This document shows, in pieces, positions 1-8,190 of a stretch of DNA of 11,984 nucleotides. The stretch's first letter is position 1, and each line of letters opens with the position of its first letter. The DNA lies in assembly GCA_019693395.1 (NCBI GenBank), contig JAAMXP010003141.1:7942-19925 (forward strand). Direction: 5' to 3'. Origin of the DNA: Ettlia oleoabundans. Lineage: Eukaryota; Chlorophyta; Chlorophyceae; Chlamydomonadales. The notes below the pieces were generated by a model. The model searched no databases. It had not been told where the DNA came from and worked only from the letters and a program-made list of their open reading frames with translations. The position numbers were made by a program, and so were the translations under genes.

Positions 1-78
1 GCTTGAATGACATAGGCGACAGGGCAGCACAACACAGCGTGCATATGTCCGCAGCGCAACCATACGTGCCTCTCCCCC

Positions 79-150
79 ACACACATGCGCACGCACAAAA
101 GCCCGCCTGCCCATGCGCACAAGCACACGTGCGTGCAAGCATGCATGCTC
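79..150. repeat. Alternating purine-pyrimidine tracts in mTERF intron
   Basis: The left-edge intron of the mTERF gene holds a 20-base stretch that strictly alternates pyrimidine and purine (CA/TG/CG steps, from about 79). A second alternating stretch follows near 125-139, and a self-complementary GCATGCATGC lies near 140. Such tracts can adopt Z-DNA. Apart from this I see no coding exon in bases 1-180. Confidence 0.5.
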
Positions 151-180
151 GCCCACACACCGCCCATTTGCTGTGCCCAC

Positions 181-2088
181 CTGTATCTTGCTGGTTGAGT
201 AACAGAAGCATTTTGGATACCGCAAAAAAATGCCCCGCTGCTGCGCCACCGGCATGCCCAGGCTGCCCAGAAAGTCCAGGATTGGGAAGATGCGCTTGGA
301 GAGGTCCTGTGGTACAATACAGGGCGTGGTACAATGGGGGGACTTTGGCAATGCTGTACAGGATGTTTGTTGAATTGAGGAGGTCCTGCGGTACTATGAG
401 AGGGTGGTGCGGTCATCACGGTACGGGGAGGGTGACGCATAGGCAGTTGCAGTAAAGAAGTACGCTTACAAAGGTTCTGCAGTACAGATTGTGGTGCGAT
501 GGCGATACAATAGGCTGCGTGATGCCAGAATTGCACAAGCCAGCCACCCGGTCAAGAGCGGGGTGCAGTCCGTGTTGCAGTGGTAGGGAGGGGTATGCCG
601 GCTGTGGGGTGAGGGATAATTTGTTTGGTGCTGTTTGCCATCTGCTTGCTTGCACCTCACCTCTTGCAGTACAAAGGGGTACTGCGCCACCACCCGAGCT
701 AGGTCGGCAGATTGCATCTCCAGCCGCTCAAGGAAGCGCTGCTTGTTGGACTCCATGCGAGTCCTAGGAGAATCAACTGCACAGGAAGCAAGGCTGAGCG
801 TTGCTAGCGAGGCAAATGATATGATGGAGATGGGAGGGGGCTTGCTGAAAAAGGAGGTGAGGGGGCAGGGAAGTCAGAGGCAACGTGCCATTGCAGACGG
901 AACAAAAAGGTGTCAACAGACTTATCAACAACTTGACTGAATTCCTCTGCCGTCACCCGCGTACATAGCAGCATGGCAGCAGCGGCTGCAGCAGCAGCAG
1001 CAGAAGCAGCAGTCAAGCCAAGCAGCAGCAGCAGCAGTCAATCCAAGCAACACGAGCAGCAGAAGCGGCATTCAAGCCAAGGAGCAAGCCATACAGCGAC
1101 ACACCGAGGATGTGTGGGGAGCGGGTGAGGCACCGCTTGATGTTCATGCCCGGCATGCTCATCAGAAACTCCACCACTGGCTTCACGTCGTGCTCACAAG
1201 AGATGAAACGAGGACTGGACAGGCGGGCGCACTGCAGGACGGCGGAGAGGGTGTATTAGGAGATTGTATTAAAAGGGTGTATTGTAAGAGGCCGTTCCTT
1301 TGCTGTCTTCCCCGCATTATTTCTTTCTTCAAGGCCGCACGCCCAGTGCCTGGTCCAGAGGTGGACCGTCATAACTGCCAGTGCTAGAGCTATTATGGCG
1401 CAAGGTACCAGGGACGCACATGCGCTCGCGGGTGCGCGTAGTTAACAATGCGATGCAGCACGCCTTTGGCCTCCTCTTCGCTGAGCCCCACACGCGAAGT
1501 GAGGTACTGCAGCGTTGCCGCAGCTTCTTGCGCTTTGGGCCCGCCCACTGCCAGCATTTCGTCCACGGTAAGCAGTGGGGGGGCATCATCTGCTCCCTCA
1601 ACCGCATCTGCTTCTGCTGCTTCTAGTGCGGCTTCCTCCTCTAATTCTGACAACCCCTCATCTCCCTCCAAGCCCTCCAGGGACGCTGCCTGCTGGTCTG
1701 GGACTGAACCGACGGCAACGCCAGGCGGATCATCCAACCGCTCTGCCGCTGCGCTGCTGCTCAACCTTCTGCTGCTGCACTTGCTGCTGCTCTGAACTGC
1801 ACCTGTAATGCCAACGCCAACACCTCTGCTGCAATGTTGATGCCGGCATGCAGCGGGGACAAATTGTAACGAGCCGCTGCCACCGCCGTCTGCCGGTTGC
1901 TGCCGCTGCCACCACCGATCAAGTGCGGCGGCATTGTCCGTCGCTGCTGCGCCATGATAGCACTGATGGAAGTGTGCAGTTGTCCGCAGGAGCGCTGTTA
2001 GTAGCTGAGAGCTGTCGGCTTGAGCTAGAGACGGAGTTTGCAATGCTCTGAGCAGGCGGGAAGCCTGGCCCGATCGACAACCCAGCAT
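181..2088 (-). CDS. mTERF-family organelle protein, 5' four exons (partial, continues off left edge)
   Basis: Minus-strand gene read as four exons: 2088-1420, 1231-1105, 776-661 and 306-181. They give 346 residues so far, and the last donor (CAG|GTGGGC) opens an intron that leaves the window. The mTERF family binds organelle nucleic acid through repeated three-helix units and acts in transcription termination, RNA splicing or ribosome assembly. Three units are visible: VVEFLMSMPGMNIKRCLTRS (exon 2), KQRFLERLEMQSADLARVVA ending in YPFVLQ (exon 3) and IFPILDFLGSLGMPVAQQRG ending in LRYPKCF (exon 4), each with the family's hydrophobic-Pro ending. Residues 1 to about 110 are basic and Ser/Ala-rich with an RRLSSSAAA stretch, suggesting a mitochondrial presequence. 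An acidic Glu/Ala linker follows at about 125-170. Exon phases join cleanly (0, 1, 0). The exon 1 donor CAT|GTGCGT is the weakest junction; a donor at CTG|GTACCT would break the frame. Which mTERF subfamily it belongs to is unknown. Confidence 0.8.
301..411 (-). repeat. Duplicated splice-acceptor segment, mTERF intron 3/exon 4
   Basis: On the plus strand, gaggtcctgtggtacaatac (from 301) recurs as gaggtcctgcggtactatga (from 380), a 79-base offset. Read on the minus strand, both copies contain a pyrimidine/A-rich run followed by CAG|GACCTC. The 301 copy is the acceptor I use for exon 4. The 380 copy would be a second acceptor inside intron 3. Because 79 is not a multiple of three, using it would shift the frame. 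Confidence 0.6.
962..1085. repeat. Imperfect (CAG/AGC)n microsatellite in mTERF intron 2
   Basis: The stretch is made mostly of AGC/CAG triplets with short interruptions, and a longer motif around CAGTCAAGCCAAGCAGC recurs three times in varied form. On the coding (minus) strand it is a GCT run. It can be translated as polyalanine, but it lies between a clean donor at 1104 and a clean acceptor at 777, so I read it as intronic. Confidence 0.75.
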
Positions 2089-2338
2089 AACTCTTGCACA
2101 TAAGCTATTGACATCAGCCGTCCAACACCTTGATCTCTAGGGTTGCCACGCAAAGCAGGAGAAGTGGTGGGCCCCCAAAATCGCGTGCGTGTGCACCTTG
2201 CTGAATTCTGATTGCTAACACCAAGCTTTCATAAACATTGAATCCCGTTGAGGGTTTCAAAGCGCGCTGTTGGCCCCCTCCTGTCATCGCATCTTTGTGG
2301 TTTTTAGCATACCGGCGCCCCAGGCGACATTTCCCGCC
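2089..2338. promoter_or_regulatory. Head-to-head intergenic region, putative bidirectional promoter
   Basis: Only 250 bases separate the start codons of the minus-strand mTERF gene (ATG at 2088) and the plus-strand membrane-protein gene (ATG at 2339), so both promoters and both 5' UTRs must fit here. An AT-rich TCATAAACATTG around 2228-2239 is the best TATA-like element for the plus gene, about 100 bases before its ATG. No equally clear element was found for the minus gene. An upstream ATG at 2101 on the minus strand opens a 60-codon frame overlapping the mTERF start. Confidence 0.5.
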
Positions 2339-3675
2339 ATGATCAACGCAGCGCAGCCACAATGTGTACCGCTGGCACGCTCTGCCAGCGCCACCAAGCG
2401 AGCGGTTGTAGTCCCGCCCCACTCCCGCCTTTTGTGCCGCCGCCAGACACGCTGCCACTACCGGGGCATACTGCTCCTTGCCTCGGCTGCATCCATGCCA
2501 GCACCTGATAGTAGCAGCAACGGCGGCAATGGTGCCTCGCAGCCAGAGACCAACGGTGCTGGTGGTCAGGTGCCAATTGCAGCACCAGCGGCAGAGACAC
2601 AAGCCACCAGCAGCGGTGGCGGCCTGTTGGGCTGGTTTAGGGCGCAGCAGCTGAGGAGCGCCGAGCTGAGAAAGAGATTGGCAGCCCTTGGGCTGGCTGC
2701 TGTGCTTGCATACGGTGAGTCCACCAGCAGATGAACAGGTTGGTATGCTGTGGCACGCATCATACTGGTTTGTGTCGTCTTGGATCGCTTGCTGCCACCC
2801 GCCTGCTTTCAAATTGGCGTTCGCATACAAGTCTGCACAGCCGAATAGATTCTTCAAGCGGTTATATGCAGGAGGTCCGCATTGGCACTGCGTGTTTCCC
2901 TTCCTGTCCCATCACCCATCCCCATGTTCCCCGCAGGTCTGTTCGATGGCGTCTCATACACCATTGCCTTCAGCTTGGCATTCCTGGGGTATGAGGCACG
3001 CACGGGGCTCAACCCCACACAGAACGTCGCTGATATTGTGAAGATATGCATTTTGATGTGAGTGGCAGCACTCGGCTTGCTGGAAGGTGCATTGCGGCAT
3101 GTGTTGGTCGATTGGGGGCCATGGTGTGCCTTAGCTGTGCTGGTGTGGGAGGTGCCCTCGCTGCAGTTGCGGGGATAGTAGCCACGGTGCAGGTATTCGC
3201 CCTGCCCGTTGCGCAGCGACACAGATAACTGCATTATTAGCTGCCTAAGGCGTAAGCGGCTGCCGCATAGCTTGCATTTCCTCTCCCATCTCGCAGCGTG
3301 TTTTTTAGTACCGTCATGCACTGCCCCCTTGCTGTCACACCCACCAGCAACCAAGCTCAGGAAAATGGCCCCAATCCCTCGTTTGCTGCAACAAGCTGAC
3401 CTTTTGTTGAATACCGTTGAACACTATTGATTAATAAGCCAGGATTCCGGACACTGCTGGCCTGCAGGTGGGCGGGCAACAACGTGACACGGCCCTTCCG
3501 ACTGGCGGGTGCTGCGGCACTGGCTCCATTTATGGATAAGCTGATGGATCGGCTGCAGGCCAAGCTGGGGCTGAAGCGCAAGGCAGCTGCCTTTGCCATC
3601 CTGGTGGCAGCTGTGGCTGCAGTGTGCTTTTCAATCCTGGGCGGCCTGTTCTTCTCGCGTTGGGTTCGAGGCTGA
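2339..3675 (+). CDS. Predicted plastid-targeted membrane protein, DUF1279/FAM210-like layout
   Basis: Three exons, 2339-2714, 2937-3057 and 3468-3675, encode 234 residues. The junctions are TACG|GTGAGT to CCGCAG|GTCTG (phase 1) and TTTTGAT|GTGAGT to CTGCAG|GTGGG (phase 2). The ATG at 2339 sits in a good context (CCGCCATGA). Residues 1 to about 52 are basic and Ser/Ala/Arg-rich without acids, which suits a plastid or mitochondrial transit peptide. A Gly/Ser/Ala/Pro-rich linker follows at about 53-95. The core has an amphipathic start (ELRKRLAALGLAAVLAYG), a hydrophobic helix (VSYTIAFSLAFLGYE), a conserved-looking WAGNNVTRPFRLAGAAALAP block at 167-186 and a C-terminal transmembrane helix (about 204-228). 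The order Tyr-Gly, helix, Gly loop, helix, Pro-x-Arg resembles DUF1279 (FAM210) proteins; that link is inferred from layout. The function is unknown to me. Confidence 0.83.
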
Positions 3676-3928
3676 ATGCAAATAGTGCACTAAATCACAT
3701 ATGTTGACGTCAGCTTCTACGTTTCTATACCAAAATATTGCCCACTTAATGCGCTTTGCCGTTTGAATCTTGGTGCCTTTCCCACCATAACAAGCTGGTG
3801 CGGAGGTTGGCACCTGCAGGCTTCCATCGCAAGCACCACCTGCTGCGCGTGCTATGGCTGGTGAAAAGGCCTTGTTCTTGTGCTTCCATTTGAAACCATT
3901 TCATCGCATCTACATTCCTGAACACAGT

Positions 3929-3933
3929 TGTAA
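3929..3933 (+). terminator. TGTAA polyadenylation motif of the membrane-protein gene
   Basis: TGTAA is the usual chlorophyte poly(A) signal. This copy lies about 254 bases after the stop codon at 3675 and just before the next gene-like segment. The interval 3676-3990 otherwise shows no coding sequence and reads as 3' UTR plus spacer. Confidence 0.55.
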
Positions 3934-4637
3934 ATCAACCCTCGGGCAGTGTTGCAGCAAACAGCGCGCGTACCGGCCAACCACCGGTCCAATGGCGCAC
4001 GCGGACGACTGCCCTATTTGCTTGGAGAGCTGAAGGGCTCTACATCAAGCGGCGAAGTGCTGTCGCTGGGTTTCGGCCACCAATGTGCCGCGCGACCATC
4101 CAGCCGCACCGCATCAAGCCAGCCGCCCAGGTGCCAGGGGCAGCGGTAGCCGGCGGCTTCCTCAGCTACGCGCTGCCGACTGCTACTGCTCGTCCACTGG
4201 CCTCCGTCAGCAACCACCAGAGCTCGTACATCAGCCCATTCCTGCGCCGCCTGGGTCGCCCTCCTGCCGACCCCGCACCCGCCGCGGCGCGCAGCAGACA
4301 AAATACGCGTGGCTTCTGTTACCGCGAACCAACCCTTTTCGCTGGAAACACTCTAATGCGGCCATCTACAGGGGTGCGTGAGGCGACAGCTGTGGGACCA
4401 GCAGCAGCACTCACTCTGGCCATGCCCGCAGCTGTCCCTGCGGCAGCACCACAGCCTGCGCAGATGCTGCCCAGGAGGGGTATCCGCAGCCGCTCAGAAG
4501 AAGACACAATGACTGCGCCAGCCATCCGGCAGGCCCGCTCACTTCTCCAGCCGCAGGTGGCAACAGGAGGCATGCCCCGGATTGAAAGGCGGGCAGCATT
4601 CCCTGGCGCCGCCGTTCCACTCCCTTCCCGGTATGAG

Positions 4638-4825
4638 GCATACGCAGCACCCCAGTGGCAGCAGCCAGGGCCCGACGGACCTTCTCTTGCTTCAATCTCT
4701 GGCAGGAGGGCACCTGGCGCAGGCGGGCTGTCGGTGGCTGGCGCATTCGCAGCACCTCAGTGGCAGCAGCCAGGGCCCGAGGGACCTTCTCTTGCTTGAC
4801 GCTCTGGCAGGAGGGCACCTGGCAC
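4638..4825 (+). repeat. Direct repeat, 105-base (35-codon) period, in the RING-VWA linker
   Basis: Unit one starts at 4638 and unit two at 4743. About 80 bases are nearly identical, from gcat(a/t)cgcagcacc through ggcaggagggcacctggc. The period is an exact multiple of three and the first unit translates as AAPQWQQPGPDGPSLAS. In unit two the matching codon TCA has become TGA, stopping the frame at 4797. Confidence 0.85.
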
Positions 4826-5810
4826 AGCGCCAGTCACCTACATCCCGCCTGCTGTGCTGGCGGTGCTGCTGGGGGGTTTCTTCAGAGCTGGGTGCTGCCA
4901 CTGCCGCCAGTGCTTCCACCTCTAACGCTCGTGCACGCACCTCCCGCATCGTCAACAGCAGGCCTTCTGCACTGACGTCTCAAGTGAGCGAAGGGGATAC
5001 TTTAAAGCGTTATACATATAGCTGTTGCATCGGGCGCGTTAGTGGAGTTCAGGACTCTACCAGTGGCGAATCCAGCGCCGTCCCCGCACAGCATTGCCGA
5101 AGCATTGCAGCCCGGCTGCTGCTGAATCAACCTGTCGGTTTTGCTATGTGCTGCAGACTCAATGGGCAGTATTACAGCCTGGGCCCAGCCCACCTACTCC
5201 CGCATCTGCTACGCCTTTGCCACCCTTGCGTGCGTCATGGACAGCCAGATGGCAACGAGTGACTGGGTTGTGGTAGAGGCGTTTGCCGATGGGCAGGCCA
5301 CCCTGAACAGCTGTTTCCGTAAGGAAGGTGAGAGGCTCATGAACTATGTTGCGAAGATGGCGATTGGGACCACAGCTGGAAGCTCTCTTTGCAATGCCTC
5401 GTTTGAATTCTGGTTGACAGATAAGCACAGCTGCATGCTTCCATATGATGTGTTGTCATGTGGTGTGTTTCCGTGCTGTGTGCTGGCCCTCCAGATTTCT
5501 TATACCTTGCTAAAACTTGCTCTGCCAATCTCGAAACGGTTTTGCCCTTGTCCTTTCTGCAGATTCCATCATCAAGGAAGCATTTGTGGCGGAGCTCACC
5601 AGCGCCTTTTCTGCGTCTGGGCTGGCCCGCCTTCGCACCAAGCTTTGCATCGTGGCAATACGCGTGCGCTTAGATCTTTCTGCCATTGCGCAGGAGATAC
5701 CAGGCAGGCAGGCCTCGCCAACCCAGACCCAGACCTTTGTGCTGCTGACAGACGGCAAAGCCAACGATCGAGACATGGTGCCAGCGGCGCACGCCATGCT
5801 AAAGACTCCG

Positions 5811-6145
5811 CCCTTCCGGTCGGGCTTCAAAGCACTTCTGGTGGGTCTATGTCTGCGACTGCATATAGGCGCACAGCAGGGCTGGGAACAACTGATTTGG
5901 GTTAATCAACCTGGAAAGATCAGCAGTCGTTTGCCTGTCGCCAATATGTTGAAGCGGCATATGGAATGCCTGGTCAAGCCCTTCCGGTCGGGCTTCAAAG
6001 CACTTCTGGTGGGTCTATGTCTGCGACTGCCTATAGGCGCACAGCAGGGCTGGGAACAACTGATTTGGGTTAATCAACCTGGAAAGATCAGCAGTCCTTG
6101 CCTTTCGCCAATATGTTGAAGCAACAGATGGAATGCCTGGTCTGG
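5811..6145 (+). repeat. Recent tandem duplication, 168-base (56-codon) period, in the VWA region
   Basis: Unit one is 5811-5978 and unit two 5979-6145. They abut and differ only by a handful of substitutions and one net single-base deletion. Each begins CCCTTCCGGTCGGGCTTC and translates as PFRSGFKALLVGLCLRL, which looks like the VWA strand that follows the TDG motif. Unit one plus the start of unit two keep one frame. The deletion in unit two (near 6100) moves the frame and leads to TGA at 6117. Confidence 0.92.
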
Positions 6146-6547
6146 GTTTACTTTCCCAAATCTTCTTCCGGTGCTTGATATTTTTCTTTGCATGCAGATC
6201 CACATTGACGAGCCAGGTAAGCACAGCAGCACCACACTGAGGCGCCTGAATGTTGACGATGCTGGGACGCCGCTGCCTGATGTGGAACTGCTGGAAGTGA
6301 AACTGCCTGGCAGCTTCAGCGTGGCTTTCCCAGGCTGCTGCAAGCCGAGCTCGCGCCCCGCCTGCAGGGTCAGCGGGTGCGGCAGCCAACTTTCCTGGAG
6401 CCTGCGCCCACCTCATCTCAGCGCTATCTGATGAAGCAGAACTACAGGGGAGATTTGCTACTCGCCACTCGCTCTGTGACTGAGACGTTCACCAACTTTG
6501 CCATGCGCAGCGGCTCAGCACCTGCCCGCCATGCTGGCGGGGCCTGA

Positions 6548-7370
6548 CCAAGCACGTGGGTCAGCCCACGGCGACGAGCGCAGGGATAGCTGCTGAGGGG
6601 TACAGCTAGTGCCAGCCTGCACAGCCACAGCTATTTGGTGTCCCGAGAGGCGGGCAAGTAGGCATGGCGGGGCAGGGCTGCTGCTGCTGCTGGCCGTCGC
6701 CAGTTGATGGAGCAGTTGATGGAGGGATCGCAAGGAAACCGCTGGGATGGCGGGTGGAGTAGGTTTATATAAGACTAGCTTTGATTTAGATCATGTATTA
6801 GCGTATACACAATCCCTTCATACGAACTATCGCTCCTTGGTGGTACTGCTTCTCGTGGATGGTGAGCTAAATCTGTCGCCATCTGTTGTTTCACCTACCA
6901 CTGGCAGCCATATTAGGCTTGCTTCCTGATATCTTCTTTTGGTATATCAATATAGAGTAGAAAGGCACGATTCGTGAATGCTTGACGGTATTTATACGTA
7001 ATGGTTCTTCAGTTTATGCAGTCAGACATGAGCACAGCGACTGGCCAGGTCCTGGTCACTAGCAGCATGGCTGCCGCACCCAGTTGGCCTGGTGCTATTC
7101 TTAGTATGCCAGTCTCCATGTACCCCTCAAATGAATATGCTACAGATTGCAGTGCATGCAACTTGCTAGGCCACAGTGGGACTACTTGTATGCCGTGGTT
7201 GCGGGAGCATGCTGTGGTTGGCTTAAGCGGCGGAGGCACGCTGTGTGTGCTGCGGGTGGTGACTGGGTCTTGGCTGTTGTGCTCTCGTTTGCTCCCACCG
7301 ACACTGCCGGACTCCGATTGCCCGGGACCTTTATTGCCGCAGTGCAACACACCGGGCTACAACCGCGAAC
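6548..7370. other. Stretch without a defensible gene; AT-richer 6750-7010
   Basis: Bases 6548-6755 hold further degraded C-terminal sequence of the VWA pseudogene. From about 6750 to 7010 the composition turns distinctly AT-richer than its flanks, with TATATAA at 6766 and several TATA-like strings near 6935-6995. Short plus-strand frames exist (6747-6929 and 7001-7540), but neither matches a family I recognise nor shows a coherent exon structure. The acceptor-like TGCTACAGATTGCAG near 7140 has no convincing partner exon. Confidence 0.4.
6766..6772 (+). promoter_or_regulatory. TATA-box-like element TATATAA
   Basis: TATATAA stands out at the left margin of the AT-richer block. It could be the old promoter of the downstream RING-headed frame, about 600 bases away, or of a short transcript starting near 6800. 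No gene is firmly tied to it. Confidence 0.3.
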
Positions 7371-7373
7371 GCA

Positions 7374-8060
7374 ATGGCGCACGCGGACGACTGCCCCGTG
7401 TGCCTGGACAGCCTCCACAACTCCAGTCGGACCGGCGAGGTGCTGTCGCTTGGCTGCGGCCACGTCCTGCTTCGCCGTTGTGCAGACGGCTGCAGCCGAT
7501 GCCCGCTGCGCCATGTGCCTATCCAGCCATGCAGCATTAAGCCAGCCGCGCAGGTGCCAGGGGCAGTGGTGGGCAGTGCTTACCTCAACTACGCACTGCG
7601 CAGCACAGCGCTGCCGCTGGCTCCCATTGGCAACCGACAACACCCACCTGCCGGCACAGCGGTCAACCACCCTGGCTGGCACCAGCTGTCAACACAACAG
7701 ACCTCCTGGGCGGCTTTCGAGTTTCAGCCTTGGTGCTACACCTGGCGTGGCAAAGCAGCGCTCTACACAGGCCAGCTGGCAGCAAGTGCCGGGAGCTACC
7801 CGGCCCCACCGCACAGCGGCAGATACTCACCCTGTTCATCTGCACTTTCCCTGTGCAGTGAGGATGTTGCATATGCCAAGGCTTCTTTCCGTGATGCCAC
7901 GGTGTTGGCCTGTGTGGGTGAGTATGAGTCTGCGCGAGCTGGTCTGGCCATCTGTGCGGAGCCGGACAAGTCAGCGACTGCGGCATGCGAGAGTAGTGGC
8001 GGCGGATGGAGCGGCAGGAGCAGGCGACTGAGGCTGAGGCCAAGCAGCGGGACGCATTGA
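7374..8060 (+). CDS. RING-like head fused in frame to a TPR repeat (probable decayed or chimeric gene)
   Basis: A single open frame of 228 residues starts at an ATG whose first 22 bases (caatggcgcacgcggacgac) match the head of the VWA pseudogene at 3990. Residues 7-50 look like a RING finger: C7, C10, C28, H30, C36, C40 and C43 are present, but the final pair reads CPLRH where CPLC is expected, so one zinc ligand is missing. Homology to the 3990 copy continues through IKPAAQVPGA and fades after about residue 85. Residues 165-200 form a good TPR unit (ASFRDATVLACVGEYESARA, then EPDKSA). A strong acceptor (CCCTGTGCAG at 7858) sits just before the TPR, so it may really be the last exon of a separate TPR gene. 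The helical, charged tail MERQEQATEAEAKQRDALKG plus FFSR, ending TGA 8078-8080, is out of frame and follows a TAG at 7994. No function is assigned. Confidence 0.4.
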   Translation: MAHADDCPVCLDSLHNSSRTGEVLSLGCGHVLLRRCADGCSRCPLRHVPIQPCSIKPAAQVPGAVVGSAYLNYALRSTALPLAPIGNRQHPPAGTAVNHPGWHQLSTQQTSWAAFEFQPWCYTWRGKAALYTGQLAASAGSYPAPPHSGRYSPCSSALSLCSEDVAYAKASFRDATVLACVGEYESARAGLAICAEPDKSATAACESSGGGWSGRSRRLRLRPSSGTH

Positions 8061-8080
8061 AGGGCTTCTTCAGTCGTTGA
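7859..8080 (+). pseudogene. Possible terminal exon of a TPR protein with a frameshift
   Basis: Alternative reading of the same DNA. After the acceptor at 7858 the frame encodes one TPR helix pair, then near 7985 the plausible protein moves by one base to WRRMERQEQATEAEAKQRDA and KGFFSR, stopping at TGA 8078. No intron could fit in the short gap, so a single-base indel (with a TAG at 7994) is the simplest explanation. If so, the gene is disabled or the assembly has an error here. Confidence 0.4.
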
Positions 8081-8190
8081 AAGGGTTGTGCAAATTTGTA
8101 CACCCCGGCTGTTGCTGTCTGCTGCTATGCCATTTGCCCACGTAGCCTTTATGGCCTGCCTGTTACTAGCTCTGCACCAATATTGTTAAC

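Larger units (their letters stand above)
3992..6547 (+). pseudogene. Decayed RING-VWA family gene (WAV3-like domain order)
   Basis: The head, from ATG 3992, reads MAHADDCPICLES and then TGA at 4031. The next homologous piece (GEVLSLGFGH, about 4051) is in another frame, and the third (IKPAAQVPGA, about 4110) in yet another. A Pro/Ala-rich linker stays open to a TGA at 4797; a second stop in that frame is at 4923. A VWA domain then follows: FCTDVSNSMGS carries the metal-binding DxSxS motif across a clean intron (4983/5157); exons 5157-5327 and 5563 onward lead to FVLLTDGKAND at about 5733. Another acceptor (about 6198) gives VELLEVKLPGSFSVAFP, then a one-base slip into RLLQAELAPRL and QRYLMKQNYRGDLLLA, ending at TGA 6545. 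More gene-like residue runs (QLMEQLMEGSQGNRWDG) reach about 6755 beyond stops. The domain order matches RING-plus-VWA E3 ligases of the plant WAV3 type. Unrecognised introns could explain some breaks but not all. Confidence 0.6.

Noticed and set aside
804..1016. Minus-strand frame with a polyalanine run
   Set aside because: It lies in mTERF intron 2: exon 2 joins exon 3 in phase across it, and the alanines come from the GCT microsatellite.
2114..2857. Long minus-strand frame of 247 codons
   Set aside because: It overlaps the promoter and exon 1 of the plus-strand membrane-protein gene, is Cys/Trp-rich and unlike any family; a GC-rich shadow.
3658..3675. GGTTCGAGGC resembling a tRNA T-loop
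   Set aside because: It is inside the last codons of a gene and no matching stem, anticodon arm or acceptor stem is present.
3705..3712. TGACGTCA bZIP/CRE-type palindrome
   Set aside because: An isolated 8-mer in a 3' UTR with no nearby promoter; expected by chance.
7915..7925. Perfect donor-like GGTGAGTATG in the TPR segment
   Set aside because: The bases also encode the conserved Gly-Glu-Tyr-Glu of a TPR and the protein match continues straight through, so I do not treat it as a used splice site.
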